This document shows positions 1-8,000 of a stretch of DNA of 64,000 nucleotides, piece after piece (position 1 is the stretch's first letter; the number at the start of each line of letters is the position of its first letter). The stretch spans positions 1,984,001 through 2,048,000 of the forward strand of contig NZ_CABVGP010000003.1 in NCBI RefSeq assembly GCF_902497555.1. The letters run 5' to 3'. The notes under the pieces are model-generated. The model was not told where the DNA came from. It made no database searches and saw only the letters and a program-made list of their open reading frames with translations. Origin of the DNA: Amycolatopsis camponoti. Lineage in GTDB: Bacteria > Actinomycetota > Actinomycetes > Mycobacteriales > Pseudonocardiaceae. The position numbers and the translations under genes were made by a program.

Positions 1-228
1 CAGGTCAACCTCGGCGTCCGCAAGCACCGGAACCGGTCACTGCTGCAGCTGGGCGCGATGTCCCGGCAGATCCTGGGCACGGCGCTGGCGCGCTGCGGGA
101 TCCCGGCCGCCGACGCGCCGCTCACGCAGTTCGTGCAGGTCGACGAGGAGTGGCTGCCGGACGTCACCGAGGTCCGGGTCGCGGACCGGCCGCCGATGCG
201 GGAAGTGCTCGCCCGTCCTCGAGGGTGA
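1..228 (+). CDS. 3' end of an unrecognised gene
   Basis: The frame is open from base 1 to a TGA at 226-228, giving the last 75 residues of a protein that begins upstream of the window. The visible part contains a helical stretch (SLLQLGAMSRQILGTALARC) followed by an acidic, proline-containing tail. Codon positions show the strong third-position GC typical of real genes here. I do not recognise the family and assign no function. Its last 65 bases overlap the 3' end of cydC on the opposite strand, so the two genes converge tail to tail with overlapping coding sequence. Confidence 0.55.
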   Translation, partial: QVNLGVRKHRNRSLLQLGAMSRQILGTALARCGIPAADAPLTQFVQVDEEWLPDVTEVRVADRPPMREVLARPRG

Positions 229-1768
229 GGACCTGGTCGAAGCCTTCGAGGTGCTCGGGGCGGTGCGTCACGAGGACGACGGTGCCTTTCGCGTGCGCGA
301 GGACGTTCTTCAGGACGGCGTCGCCGTGAGCGGGGTCGAGGCCCTCGACCGGCTCGTCGAGCACGAGGACCTCCGGCGCGGCCAGGACCGCGCGGGCGAG
401 GATCAGCCGCTGACGTTGACCGCCGGAGAGCGCGTCGCCGTCCGGGCCGGTGTCGCGGTCCAGGTCGAGGTCGAAATCCGCGGTCGCGCAGGCTTCTCGC
501 AGCTCTTCGTCGGTGGCGTCGGGCTTCGCGAGCAGGAGGTTTTCGCGGACGGTCGTGTGGAAGACGTGGGCGTCGGCGAGTGCTGCGCTTATCAGTTGGG
601 GCAGGGCCGCGTACTCGGCGAGCGGATGGCCGTCGAGGAGCACCTGGCCGTCCATGGGGGTTTCGAGGCCGAGGAGGAGCCGGAGCAGGGTCGTCTTGCC
701 GGCACCACTGGGGCCGAGGATCCCGACGCGCTTGCCGGGCGGGAGGTCGAGGTCGACGTCCCTCAGCGCGGGCGCCCGGCCCGGGTACCGGACAACGGCT
801 TTCCGGAATTCAATGTGTCCATTGTGGACTTCCCGGGTGTGCTGTGGCCCGGCGGGTCCGGTCAGCACGTCCTTCACGCGGGCGGCCGACGCGCGGATCT
901 CGGGAACGCGGCGGGCGGCGCCGACGAGCGGCAGGACGACTTCGAAGGCGGTCATGGCGCCCAGGGTGAGCGCGGCGGTCCAGGGCACGGAGGCGTGGGC
1001 GAGCAGCGCGACGGCGGCGGTGGTCACCAGTTGGACGAGCACCCCGGCGGCGGTGAGCGCGGCGGTCTTTCCCGACGCGGTTCGGTCACTCACGGCGATT
1101 TCGTCGACAACGCCGGTCGCCCCGGCGAGGTGTTCGTCGAGGGCCCCGGCGGCCACGAGTTCCCGGTGCCCGGTGACGAGTTCAACGGCCCGTTCGGCAA
1201 GTTCGGCCCGTTTCGGAGCGTCGTCCCGAGCGGCCCGCCGGGTGATCCGGACGACCAGCCACGGCAGCAGCACCCCGGCGACCGCCAGCCCGCCCGCGAG
1301 CGCGACGGCGGCGGACACGGACGCGGTCAGCGTGACCGCGACGGCGGCGGTCCCGACGAGCGCAGCGACTCCGGAGGGCAGCAGCCACCGCAGGACGGCG
1401 TCCTGCAGAGCGTCCACATCGGACACGAGCCGCGTGACGAGGTCACCGCCGGAGAACCGTGAGCCGGGGATGAGTGCCCGGTAGACGCGGGTCCGGAGGG
1501 CGCCGAGCCAGCGCAGGACGACTTCGTGCCCGGCGAGCCGTTCGGCATATCGGAGACCACCGCGGAGCAGGGCGAGGGTCCGGACGCCGACGATGGCGAC
1601 GGTCAGGGCACCGAGCGGAGGCTGTTCGGCGGCGCGGAGGAGCAGCCACGCGGCGGTGGCCATGAGCGCGAGGGCGGCGAGTTCGGCGCCGGCACCGAGA
1701 AGGGCGGCGCGGAGAAGCCGGAGGATGTCTTTGGGGGACAGGGCCCAGACCTCCAGAGCAGCCCCCAC
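164..1768 (-). CDS. cydC: CydC, ABC transporter subunit for cytochrome bd assembly
   Basis: CydC forms a heterodimeric ABC exporter with CydD that moves thiols or affects haem handling across the membrane and is needed to assemble cytochrome bd oxidase. From a GTG at 1768 the protein has 534 residues: an N-terminal membrane domain (about 20-290) and a nucleotide-binding domain with Walker A GPSGAGKT (about 352), signature LSGGQ (about 447) and Walker B LVLDEP. It is the last gene of cydABDC. The frame stays open further upstream, but that part is the dispersed repeat described at 1761-1864. The chosen GTG lies inside the repeat's GC block, so the repeat appears to supply the start codon. A CTG at 1756 is an alternative. 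Function is sure, start is not. Confidence 0.9.
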   Translation of the reverse strand: MGAALEVWALSPKDILRLLRAALLGAGAELAALALMATAAWLLLRAAEQPPLGALTVAIVGVRTLALLRGGLRYAERLAGHEVVLRWLGALRTRVYRALIPGSRFSGGDLVTRLVSDVDALQDAVLRWLLPSGVAALVGTAAVAVTLTASVSAAVALAGGLAVAGVLLPWLVVRITRRAARDDAPKRAELAERAVELVTGHRELVAAGALDEHLAGATGVVDEIAVSDRTASGKTAALTAAGVLVQLVTTAAVALLAHASVPWTAALTLGAMTAFEVVLPLVGAARRVPEIRASAARVKDVLTGPAGPQHTREVHNGHIEFRKAVVRYPGRAPALRDVDLDLPPGKRVGILGPSGAGKTTLLRLLLGLETPMDGQVLLDGHPLAEYAALPQLISAALADAHVFHTTVRENLLLAKPDATDEELREACATADFDLDLDRDTGPDGDALSGGQRQRLILARAVLAAPEVLVLDEPVEGLDPAHGDAVLKNVLAHAKGTVVLVTHRPEHLEGFDQVLTLEDGRALPASAAGPRPGPR

Positions 1769-1864
1769 CCATCCCGGGGGGCGTCCCCGATCCCAGCCTA
1801 CTGGCGCCGGGGTGCAAAAAGGGGCCGCTCGGCGATCTGTGGACAACTGACCTCCTGTGGACAG
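1761..1864 (-). repeat. DnaA-box element, copy 1
   Basis: First of five related dispersed elements, oriented towards cydC. On the minus strand it has two 9-bp boxes, CTGTCCACA (1856-1864) and TTGTCCACA (1838-1846), in direct rather than inverted orientation with a 9-bp gap, then 35 bp, then a 42-bp block (1761-1802) starting with a -10-like AGTAGGCT and ending in a G-rich run. It separates cydD from cydC and overlaps the probable cydC start. Confidence 0.75.
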
Positions 1865-1881
1865 AAAAGTTGACAAACCCA

Positions 1882-3441
1882 TCACGCCGCCACCTCCGAG
1901 CACACCCGGCCACCCCGCAGCTCGATCACCCGGTCCGCCAGCGAGACCATCGCCGGCCGGTGCGCGACCAGCACCGCCGTACGGCCCGGCAACAACCGTC
2001 GCGTCGCCGACAGCACCGCCGCCTCTGTTCGGGAGTCCAGCCGGGCCGTCGGCTCGTCCAGCAGCACCAGCCCCGCCGAAGTCCGCGCCAACGCCCGCGC
2101 CAGCCCCACCCGCTGCCGCTGGCCCGCCGACAGCACCTCACCCAGCTCGCCCACCGCGGTGGAGAACCCGCCCGGCAAGCCGGCAGCCACCGAGTCCAAC
2201 GAAGCCGCCCGGGCCGCCGCCGAGAAGTCGGTCGATGTACCCAGCGAGATGTTCGACGCCAACGATCCCCGGAACAGCGTCGGCCGCTGCGGGACCCAGG
2301 CCACGTCGGCCAGCCAGTCCGAAGGAGACAAAGAACGCAGGTCCACGCCGTCCACGAGCACCCGCCCCGAAGACGGCGTCACGAACCCCAGCAAGACAGC
2401 CAGCACGGTGCTCTTCCCCGACCCGCTGGGCCCGACCAGAGCCACCCGCGAACCGGCGGGCACCGAAAAGTCCACTTCGGACAGAGCGGGAACCCCGTCG
2501 TAGGAAACGGACACCCGCTCGAAGGCGACCGAAGGCGCACCTCGTCGTCGAGTGAAGACAGCCGAGCGCGACGAGACCACCGGTACCGCGAGTGCCTCCC
2601 GCAGCGCCGTCAACCCCTCCGCCGCCGCGTGGAACTTCGCGCCCGCCGCCCGCAGCGGCAGGTACGCCTCCGGCGCCAGGACCAACACCAGCAGAGCCGT
2701 CCGGGGGTCGAGGGAGCCGGACAGCAGCCGGAACCCGATCGGGACCGCGACCAGGGCCACCGACATCGTCGCGACCAGCTCCAGCACCAGCGACGACAGG
2801 AACGCCACCCGCAGCGTCTTCACCGTCGCGTCGGCGTGGGCGGAAGCCATCGCCCGGACCGTCGACGCCTGCGCCGATGCCCGGCCGAACAGCCGAAGGG
2901 TCTCCAGCCCGCGGACGACGTCGAGGAAGTGCCCGCCCAGCTTCGTCAGCGACGACCACTGCCGCGCCGTGCGCGCCGCCGTGTGCTTGCCGACCAGGAT
3001 CGCGAACACCGGGATCAGCGGCAGCGTCGCCGTCACCACCAGCGCCGACACGACGTCCGTCGTGAACAGCCGCACGATCACCGCGATCGGCACCACCGCC
3101 GAGACGACCAGCGACGGCAGGTACCCGGTCAGGTAGCTGTCCGTCGCGTCGACACCCCGCGTGATCTGCGTGGCGACGACGCCGGCGCGCTCGGCGGCCG
3201 AGCCGAGCAGCCGGCGCCGCAGGCCGGCGCGGACCGTGGCCGCGAACCGTCCACTGAGGACGCCGTGACCCCAGGTCACCAAGACCCGCGAGGCGACAGC
3301 CACGACCAGGAAGACCGACACGCCACCGCCGGTGAGCAGCGTGGCCAGCCCTTCGGCCTGGATCAGAACCAGGATCGCCGAGAGCACTCCGAGCACGGCC
3401 AGCACGACCAGGTACCGCCGGAGTCCGGGCAGAGCAGGCAC
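1882..3441 (-). CDS. cydD: CydD, ABC transporter subunit for cytochrome bd assembly
   Basis: Partner of CydC in the exporter required for cytochrome bd biogenesis. The 519-residue protein starts at an ATG nine bases downstream of the cydB stop, so it is translated as part of the operon. An N-terminal six-helix membrane domain (about 8-290) is followed by a nucleotide-binding domain with Walker A GPSGSGKST, signature LSAGQRQR (A replaces the usual second G) and Walker B VLLDEPTARLD. The length is a little short compared with enterobacterial CydD. The order cydA-cydB-cydD-cydC is the usual actinobacterial one. Function is confidently assigned from domains plus context. Confidence 0.92.
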   Translation of the reverse strand: MPALPGLRRYLVVLAVLGVLSAILVLIQAEGLATLLTGGGVSVFLVVAVASRVLVTWGHGVLSGRFAATVRAGLRRRLLGSAAERAGVVATQITRGVDATDSYLTGYLPSLVVSAVVPIAVIVRLFTTDVVSALVVTATLPLIPVFAILVGKHTAARTARQWSSLTKLGGHFLDVVRGLETLRLFGRASAQASTVRAMASAHADATVKTLRVAFLSSLVLELVATMSVALVAVPIGFRLLSGSLDPRTALLVLVLAPEAYLPLRAAGAKFHAAAEGLTALREALAVPVVSSRSAVFTRRRGAPSVAFERVSVSYDGVPALSEVDFSVPAGSRVALVGPSGSGKSTVLAVLLGFVTPSSGRVLVDGVDLRSLSPSDWLADVAWVPQRPTLFRGSLASNISLGTSTDFSAAARAASLDSVAAGLPGGFSTAVGELGEVLSAGQRQRVGLARALARTSAGLVLLDEPTARLDSRTEAAVLSATRRLLPGRTAVLVAHRPAMVSLADRVIELRGGRVCSEVAA

Positions 3442-3450
3442 CGAAACCCC

Positions 3451-4419
3451 CTAGAAGTGCAGCAGCGAGCGCTGGTCGAGGGGATGCCGGTGCGCGCGCC
3501 AGGTCAGCCACTGCACCACCAGGAGCACCACCACCGCCGGCACGGCGAACCAGCCCAGCACCGCGAACGTGCCGGACGCCGTCGCCGCCTGCTCGACGGT
3601 CAGCGTTGACGTCGGGGAAACCAGCACCGTCGGGAACCGCAGCGTGCCCGCGAGCAGCGCCGGGCAGGCCGACAGCACCATCGACGCGACGAGCGCCACC
3701 CGATGCCGCCGCGAAGCCAGCCCCAGCCGCGAAACGGCGAGTGCCAAGAACGCCAGCACGACCACGCCGATGCCGAGCGCGGTAACTCCGGAAAGGGTGA
3801 AGAACCCCCACCCCGTGGCGATCACGAGGAAAGCGAGCACCGGCGCCGAGAAGGCACGCGCCAGCCGCACCGCGCGGCCGGTCAGCTCCGCCGGCGCGCG
3901 CACCGCGAGGAACGCCGCCCCCTGCAAGCAGAACAGCGCGACGAACCCCAGCCCCCACAGCGCCGCGTACGGGCTGAAGAACGCCAAGACATCGTCGGTC
4001 GGTGGCAGGCCGAGCACCAGGTTGCCCAGGAACAGGCCCCACGACAGCGCGGTGACCAGCGCACCGCCGACGATGCCCGCCGTCCAGGCGCCGCGCCGCG
4101 CGTCCGGGCGGCGGCTGCGCAGCTGCACCGACGCCGTGAACGTGACCAGGCCGAGCAGCAGCGTCACGACCAGCACGTACGCCCCGGCGAACACCTTGCC
4201 CTCCAGGTGCGGGAACGCGCCGAACAGCAGGCCGACCGCGGCCACCAGCCACACCTCGTTGGCCAGGAAGAACGGCCCGAGCGCGCCGAGCGTCTGCCGT
4301 CGCCGCCGCTCGTCGGCTTCGAACGCGGGCAGCAGCATGCCGACGCCGTAGTCGTAGCCGGCCAGCGCGAAGTAGCCGCAGGTCAGCAGGCCCAGCAGGC
4401 ACCAGAAGAAGGTCGCCAT
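3451..4419 (-). CDS. cydB: Cytochrome bd oxidase subunit II
   Basis: CydB is the second membrane subunit of the quinol:oxygen oxidoreductase cytochrome bd, which reduces oxygen to water at low oxygen tension. The 322-residue protein starts at an ATG three bases after the cydA stop. It begins with the family-typical N-terminal helix (FFWCLLGLLTCGYFALAGYD) and contains about eight to nine hydrophobic segments, including VWLVAAVGLLFGAFP and the WGLFLGNLVLG region. Short intergenic spacing on both sides indicates one transcript with cydA, cydD and cydC. Confidence 0.95.
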   Translation of the reverse strand: MATFFWCLLGLLTCGYFALAGYDYGVGMLLPAFEADERRRRQTLGALGPFFLANEVWLVAAVGLLFGAFPHLEGKVFAGAYVLVVTLLLGLVTFTASVQLRSRRPDARRGAWTAGIVGGALVTALSWGLFLGNLVLGLPPTDDVLAFFSPYAALWGLGFVALFCLQGAAFLAVRAPAELTGRAVRLARAFSAPVLAFLVIATGWGFFTLSGVTALGIGVVVLAFLALAVSRLGLASRRHRVALVASMVLSACPALLAGTLRFPTVLVSPTSTLTVEQAATASGTFAVLGWFAVPAVVVLLVVQWLTWRAHRHPLDQRSLLHF

Positions 4420-4422
4420 CGG

Positions 4423-5583
4423 TCAGACTCCGCTCAGGACGGGCAGCTCGGCGGGCTCGTCCACCGGCTCCGGGCCGCGCTTGGCGACCCGCGCCATGAG
4501 CACCCAGTCGGCGACCGCGAGCGCGGCGAACAGCAGGGAAAAGGCGATGAAGGAGAACAGGATCTGGCCGGCGGGGACGTCCGCGATCGCGTCCGCGGTG
4601 CGCAGCTTCCCCCAGACCAGCCACGGCTGACGGCCGAGCTCGCGCACCAGCCACCCCATGATCGCCGCGAGGAAGGGCAACGGGATCGCCGCGACCATCA
4701 GGTAGTGCAGGAACCGCGCCCGGGTGATCCAGTTCCGGACCAGCAGCAGCGTGCCGAGGATCGCGCAGACGAACATGAGGAACCCGAGCCCGATCATCGC
4801 GCCCAGCGGCATGCCGACCACGCTCTCGTCCAGCTTGTCCGGCTGGTACATCTTCAGCTGGCCGAACTGCGCGAAGCCCTGGTTGACCACGAAGATCGAG
4901 CCGACGAGCGCCGCGACGACGCCGATCCGCATCGAGCGGCGGAAGAACTCGACTTCGTTGGTGCGCTTGAGGAAGTGCCACGCGCTGACGCCGACGACGA
5001 AGAACCCGCCGGTCACCAGCGCGGCGCTGAGCACGTGCGGCAGCGACGCGGCCAGGGCCGGGTTCGAGAACAGCGCGCCGAAGTCGTCGAGGTGCAGCGT
5101 GCCGCCTTCGAGGCGGCTGCCGACCGGGTTCTGCAGGAACGAGTTGGCCAGCATGATGAACAGCGCCGACGCGTACGCGGTCAGCGTGACCAGCCAGATC
5201 AGCGCCAGGTGCAGCCACTTGTTCATGCGCCCGAAGCCGAAGATCCACAGGCCGAGGAAGGTCGACTCGAGGAAGAACGCGACCAGCGTCTCGATGGCCA
5301 GCGGCGCGCCGAAGACGTCCCCGGCGAAGGCGGACAGCCCGGTCCAAGTGAGCCCGAACTGGAACTCCATCACGATGCCGGTGACGATCCCCAGCGCGTA
5401 GTTGATGACGTAGAGGCGGCCCCAGAAGCGCGTCATCCGCAGCAGTTCGGGCCTGCCGCCGAGCGTCCAGCGCGTCTGCATCACGGCCACCAGCGTGACC
5501 AACCCCAGTGTGAGCAGCACGAACAAGAAGTGGAACGAAGTCGTCGTCGCGAACTGGAGTCTCGCGACCGGGAGGGCGTTCAT
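4423..5583 (-). CDS. cydA: Cytochrome bd oxidase subunit I, short Q-loop form
   Basis: CydA carries the haems of cytochrome bd and is the catalytic subunit. Recognisable features are the N-terminal TTSFHFLF with the haem-ligand histidine (H18), EFQFG, AFFLESTFLG, the WHFLKR segment, the IGLGFLMF helix with a methionine just before it, and the signature GRQPW. The protein has only 386 residues, against roughly 480-520 for typical CydA. The missing part lies between the WHF helix and the IGLGF helix: only a short stretch around QLKMYQPDKLDES is left of the periplasmic quinol-binding Q loop. The ATG at 5583 overlaps a palindrome, and the divergent PadR gene lies 60 bp away, so transcription may be controlled there. 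Confidence 0.93.
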   Translation of the reverse strand: MNALPVARLQFATTTSFHFLFVLLTLGLVTLVAVMQTRWTLGGRPELLRMTRFWGRLYVINYALGIVTGIVMEFQFGLTWTGLSAFAGDVFGAPLAIETLVAFFLESTFLGLWIFGFGRMNKWLHLALIWLVTLTAYASALFIMLANSFLQNPVGSRLEGGTLHLDDFGALFSNPALAASLPHVLSAALVTGGFFVVGVSAWHFLKRTNEVEFFRRSMRIGVVAALVGSIFVVNQGFAQFGQLKMYQPDKLDESVVGMPLGAMIGLGFLMFVCAILGTLLLVRNWITRARFLHYLMVAAIPLPFLAAIMGWLVRELGRQPWLVWGKLRTADAIADVPAGQILFSFIAFSLLFAALAVADWVLMARVAKRGPEPVDEPAELPVLSGV

Positions 5584-5643
5584 GTAGTCAGGCTACACAT
5601 AGACTGGCTACATGTAGCAAGGCGACGTGTAGACTGCGTACTC
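5583..5643. promoter_or_regulatory. Divergent cydA/padR promoter with PadR-like palindromes
   Basis: The 60-bp gap between cydA and padR contains TGTAG-N5-CTACA (5583-5597, overlapping the cydA start codon), the perfect palindrome GCTACATGTAGC (5607-5618), and a further TGTAGA half site. Two TAGACT hexamers (5600-5605, 5630-5635) look like -10 boxes for padR; the second lies 8 bases before the padR ATG, which predicts a leaderless or nearly leaderless transcript. PadR regulators commonly bind ATGT/ACAT dyads, so autoregulation, and possibly control of cydABDC, is inferred. Confidence 0.6.
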
Positions 5644-5961
5644 ATGAAGGCGGACACCCTGCGCGGCCACCTCGACGCGCTGCTGCTGGCCGTGCTCGAC
5701 GGCCGGAAGCTCCACGGCTACGCGATCATCGAGGCGCTCCAGCTGCGCAGCGACGGCGCGCTCGACCTGCCCACCGGCACCGTCTACCCGGCGCTGCGCC
5801 GGCTCGAGCGGGCCGGCTGGCTGAGCAGCGAATGGGACGTCGTGTCCGGCCGCAAGCGCCGCACCTACCGCCTCACCCGCTCCGGCGAGCAGGCCCTGGC
5901 CGCCGAACGCACCGAATGGCGGGAGTTCACCACGGTCATCGGGGGAGTGCTGGGAGCATGA
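5644..5961 (+). CDS. PadR family transcriptional regulator
   Basis: Short PadR repressor of 105 residues: a winged helix-turn-helix (about 5-80, with LHGYAIIEAL and the recognition region PTGTVYPALRRLERAGWL), a basic beta wing (SGRKRRTYRLT) and a very short C-terminal helix. Small PadR proteins of this type usually repress their own operon and respond to stress or small molecules. The ATG at 5644 follows a -10 hexamer by 8 bases. The stop overlaps the next start (ATGA), so it is coupled to the HAAS-domain membrane protein. Palindromes upstream are its probable operators. The ligand is unknown. Confidence 0.88.
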   Translation: MKADTLRGHLDALLLAVLDGRKLHGYAIIEALQLRSDGALDLPTGTVYPALRRLERAGWLSSEWDVVSGRKRRTYRLTRSGEQALAAERTEWREFTTVIGGVLGA

Positions 5962-6626
5962 TCGACGAGTACCTGGGGGACCTCGACCAGCGGCTGCACG
6001 GCTGCGGCAGGTTCAAGGCCGACCTCCTCGAAGAGGCCCGCGACGGGCTGCACGACGCCGCCGACGCCTACCGCGCGGGCGGCTGGAGCGACGAGGACGC
6101 CGAACGCCGCGCGGTCGCCGACTTCGGCCCGGCGGCCGTCGTCGCCCGCGACTACCAGGCCGAGCTCGGCATGCTCAGCGGCGTCCGGACGCTGTGGAAG
6201 CTCGTCATCGGCGTCCCGCTGATGCAGGCCTCCTGGGACTACGCCCGGATCCTCACCTTCGGCGAGTGGACGAAGCTGTCGACGCCCACGCCGGAGTGGT
6301 ACAAGGTGATCGCCCACGCCACCCACGGCGCCGTCTTCGTGGTGCCGGTGATCGGCCTGATCGCCCTGCTCGGCACCCGCTGGCTCAGCCGCCGCCTCGA
6401 CGCCGTCCGGCTCGCCCGGTTCTGCGGCGTCCTGATCGCGCTGGCCGTCGGCATCAACCTCGCCTCGGTCGGGCTGGTCATCGGCTCGACCGGCTTGGTC
6501 GACGTCTCGAGGCTGTTCCTGAGCGTCCCGTGCGTCCTGTTGATGGTCGCGTGGGTGCTGCTTTCGCTCCGGCTCGTCGTGCTCGCGAGACGATCCTGGG
6601 GTGGGTATGCCACGATCGTCGCGTGA
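5958..6626 (+). CDS. HAAS/permease-prefix domain membrane protein
   Basis: Protein of 222 residues. Residues 1-75 (EYLGDLDQRLHGCGRFKADL to the DFGPAAVVARDYQ segment) match the soluble helical domain called HAAS or DUF1700/permease prefix, which is found almost always beside PadR regulators. The rest has three hydrophobic segments (about 113-135, 143-165 and 178-205). Translation is coupled to padR by an ATGA overlap. A membrane-bound partner or target of the PadR system is inferred from this recurrent pairing; its biochemical role is not known. Confidence 0.75.
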   Translation: MIDEYLGDLDQRLHGCGRFKADLLEEARDGLHDAADAYRAGGWSDEDAERRAVADFGPAAVVARDYQAELGMLSGVRTLWKLVIGVPLMQASWDYARILTFGEWTKLSTPTPEWYKVIAHATHGAVFVVPVIGLIALLGTRWLSRRLDAVRLARFCGVLIALAVGINLASVGLVIGSTGLVDVSRLFLSVPCVLLMVAWVLLSLRLVVLARRSWGGYATIVA

Positions 6627-6946
6627 CGACCGCGCTGATCTACCTCGTAGTCATGCTGCTGGTGGCCGCCGTGGTGTTCCTGCTCGCCGCCGTGGTCTTC
6701 GGCCGGGGTGAGGAGCTCGCCCCGCTGCCGCCGGGCAGCTCGCCGACGCGGCTGCCCGCCGAGGACATCACCGGCGAGGACCTGCGGGAGGTCCGCTTCC
6801 AGCAGGTCCTGCGCGGCTACAAGATGTCCGAAGTGGACTGGGTGATGCGGCGCCTCGGCGTCGAGCTCGACGAGCTGCGCACCCGGGTCGCCGAGCTGGA
6901 GCAGCGCGAACACGAGCGGGAGAGCTCGCCCGAAGGCGCCCAGTGA
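6623..6946 (+). CDS. DivIVA-domain membrane protein
   Basis: A 107-residue protein starting at a GTG that overlaps the previous stop (GTGA). It has one N-terminal transmembrane helix (about 3-24), a linker, then a DivIVA-type segment (REVRFQQVLRGYKMSEVDWV) and a short coiled coil (VELDELRTRVAELEQREHER). The same small protein precedes tag in mycobacteria (compare Rv1209). The motif suggests recruitment to curved or polar membrane, but no function has been shown by the sequence itself. Confidence 0.78.
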   Translation: MTTALIYLVVMLLVAAVVFLLAAVVFGRGEELAPLPPGSSPTRLPAEDITGEDLREVRFQQVLRGYKMSEVDWVMRRLGVELDELRTRVAELEQREHERESSPEGAQ

Positions 6947-7401
6947 CGGACCTGATCCTGTCGGTCGACGTCCGCGCGCCGGCCGGGACGACCTGGCTCG
7001 CGCTGACGGACTGGACGCGCCAGGGCGAGTGGATGCTCGGCACCGAGGTCGAGGTCGTCGAGGGCAACGGCCGCAGCGTCGGGTCGCGCCTGTCGGCGTT
7101 CACCGGCGTCGCCGGGGTCGGCTTCACCGACACGATGGAGATCACCAGCTGGGAGCCGCCGGTGCGGTGCGGGGTCCGCCACCTCGGCAGCTTCGTGCAG
7201 GGCACGGGCGTGTTCCAGGTGGTGCCCAAGGGCGCGACGCACTCGACGTTCGTCTGGGCCGAGCACCTGCGGCTGCCGTTCGGGCCCTTGGGTCGGCTCG
7301 GCTGGCCGGTGGTGCGGCCGGCGTTCGCGCTCGGGGTGCGCCAGTCGCTGCGGCGGTTCGCGCGGTTCGCGGAGGACTATTCGGTGGGTGGGGATGAGTG
7401 A
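6943..7401 (+). CDS. SRPBCC (START-like) family protein
   Basis: A 152-residue single-domain protein with the polyketide cyclase/START-like fold: N-terminal beta strand TDLILSVDVRAPAGTTWLAL, a central W-x-E-x-x strand region, and a C-terminal amphipathic helix (ALGVRQSLRRFARFAEDY). Such proteins bind hydrophobic ligands; the ligand here is unknown. It starts at a GTG overlapping the preceding stop and its own stop overlaps the tag start by eight bases, so PadR-HAAS-DivIVA-SRPBCC-tag read as one operon. Confidence 0.8.
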   Translation: MTDLILSVDVRAPAGTTWLALTDWTRQGEWMLGTEVEVVEGNGRSVGSRLSAFTGVAGVGFTDTMEITSWEPPVRCGVRHLGSFVQGTGVFQVVPKGATHSTFVWAEHLRLPFGPLGRLGWPVVRPAFALGVRQSLRRFARFAEDYSVGGDE

Positions 7402-7963
7402 GCTTCTCGGCGCCGACGGCGTCGCGCGGTGCAGCTGGGGCAATTCGACCCCGGACTACGCGTCGTACCACGACGAAGAGTGGGGCACGCCGCTCCACGG
7501 GCAGGACGAGCTGTACGAGCGGTTGTGCCTCGAGTCGTTCCAGTCGGGGCTTTCGTGGATCACGATCCTGCGCAAGCGGGACGGCTTCCGGAAGGCGTTC
7601 AAGCAGTTCAAGCCGGCGAAGGTGGCCAAGTTCGGCGACGCCGACGTCGAGCGCCTGATGCAGGACGCGTCGATCGTGCGGAACCGGGCGAAGATCCTGG
7701 CCGCGATCAACAACGCGAAGGCGATCGCTTCCCTGGACACCCCGCTGGACGACCTGCTGTGGTCGTTCGCGCCTTCGTCGCACAAGCGCCCGCGGACGAT
7801 GGCGGACGTCCCGGCGATCACGGACGAGTCCAAGGCCATGGCCAAGGAGCTGAAGAAGCGCGGCTTCGTCTTCCTCGGCCCGACGACGTGCTACGCGCTG
7901 ATGCAGGCGACCGGCATGGTCGACGACCACGTCAAGGGCTGCTTCCGGGCCGGTCGTGAGTGA
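7394..7963 (+). CDS. tag: DNA-3-methyladenine glycosylase I
   Basis: Removes 3-methyladenine from alkylated DNA as the first step of base excision repair. The protein of 189 residues has the TagI signature: N-terminal RCSWGNSTPDYASYHDEEWG and C-terminal GMVDDHVKGCF, together giving the Cys/His residues that bind structural zinc, plus LCLESFQSGLSWITILRKR in between. A GTG six bases upstream (7388) is an alternative start. The stop codon lies inside the palindromic terminator at 7953-7998, so the palindrome supplies the last codons. Position after a DivIVA-like gene and before DUF3117 mirrors Rv1209-Rv1211. Confidence 0.95.
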   Translation: MSELLGADGVARCSWGNSTPDYASYHDEEWGTPLHGQDELYERLCLESFQSGLSWITILRKRDGFRKAFKQFKPAKVAKFGDADVERLMQDASIVRNRAKILAAINNAKAIASLDTPLDDLLWSFAPSSHKRPRTMADVPAITDESKAMAKELKKRGFVFLGPTTCYALMQATGMVDDHVKGCFRAGRE

Positions 7964-7998
7964 GAAACAGGGTTAGAACACTGTTTCTCACTCACGAC
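7953..7998. terminator. Palindromic bidirectional terminator, copy A
   Basis: Perfect 18-bp inverted repeat (GTCGTGAGTGAGAAACAG and its complement) around a 10-base loop, between convergent tag and the enoyl-CoA hydratase gene. It is almost identical to 38611-38656, including the loop. The single stem difference is compensated on the other arm, which supports a function as folded RNA. Confidence 0.8.
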
Positions 7999-8000
7999 GC

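Noticed and set aside
2138..5347. A 1069-codon minus-strand frame across the cyd operon
   Set aside because: It runs in a different frame over cydD, cydB and cydA, whose products are unmistakable; no domain is visible in it.
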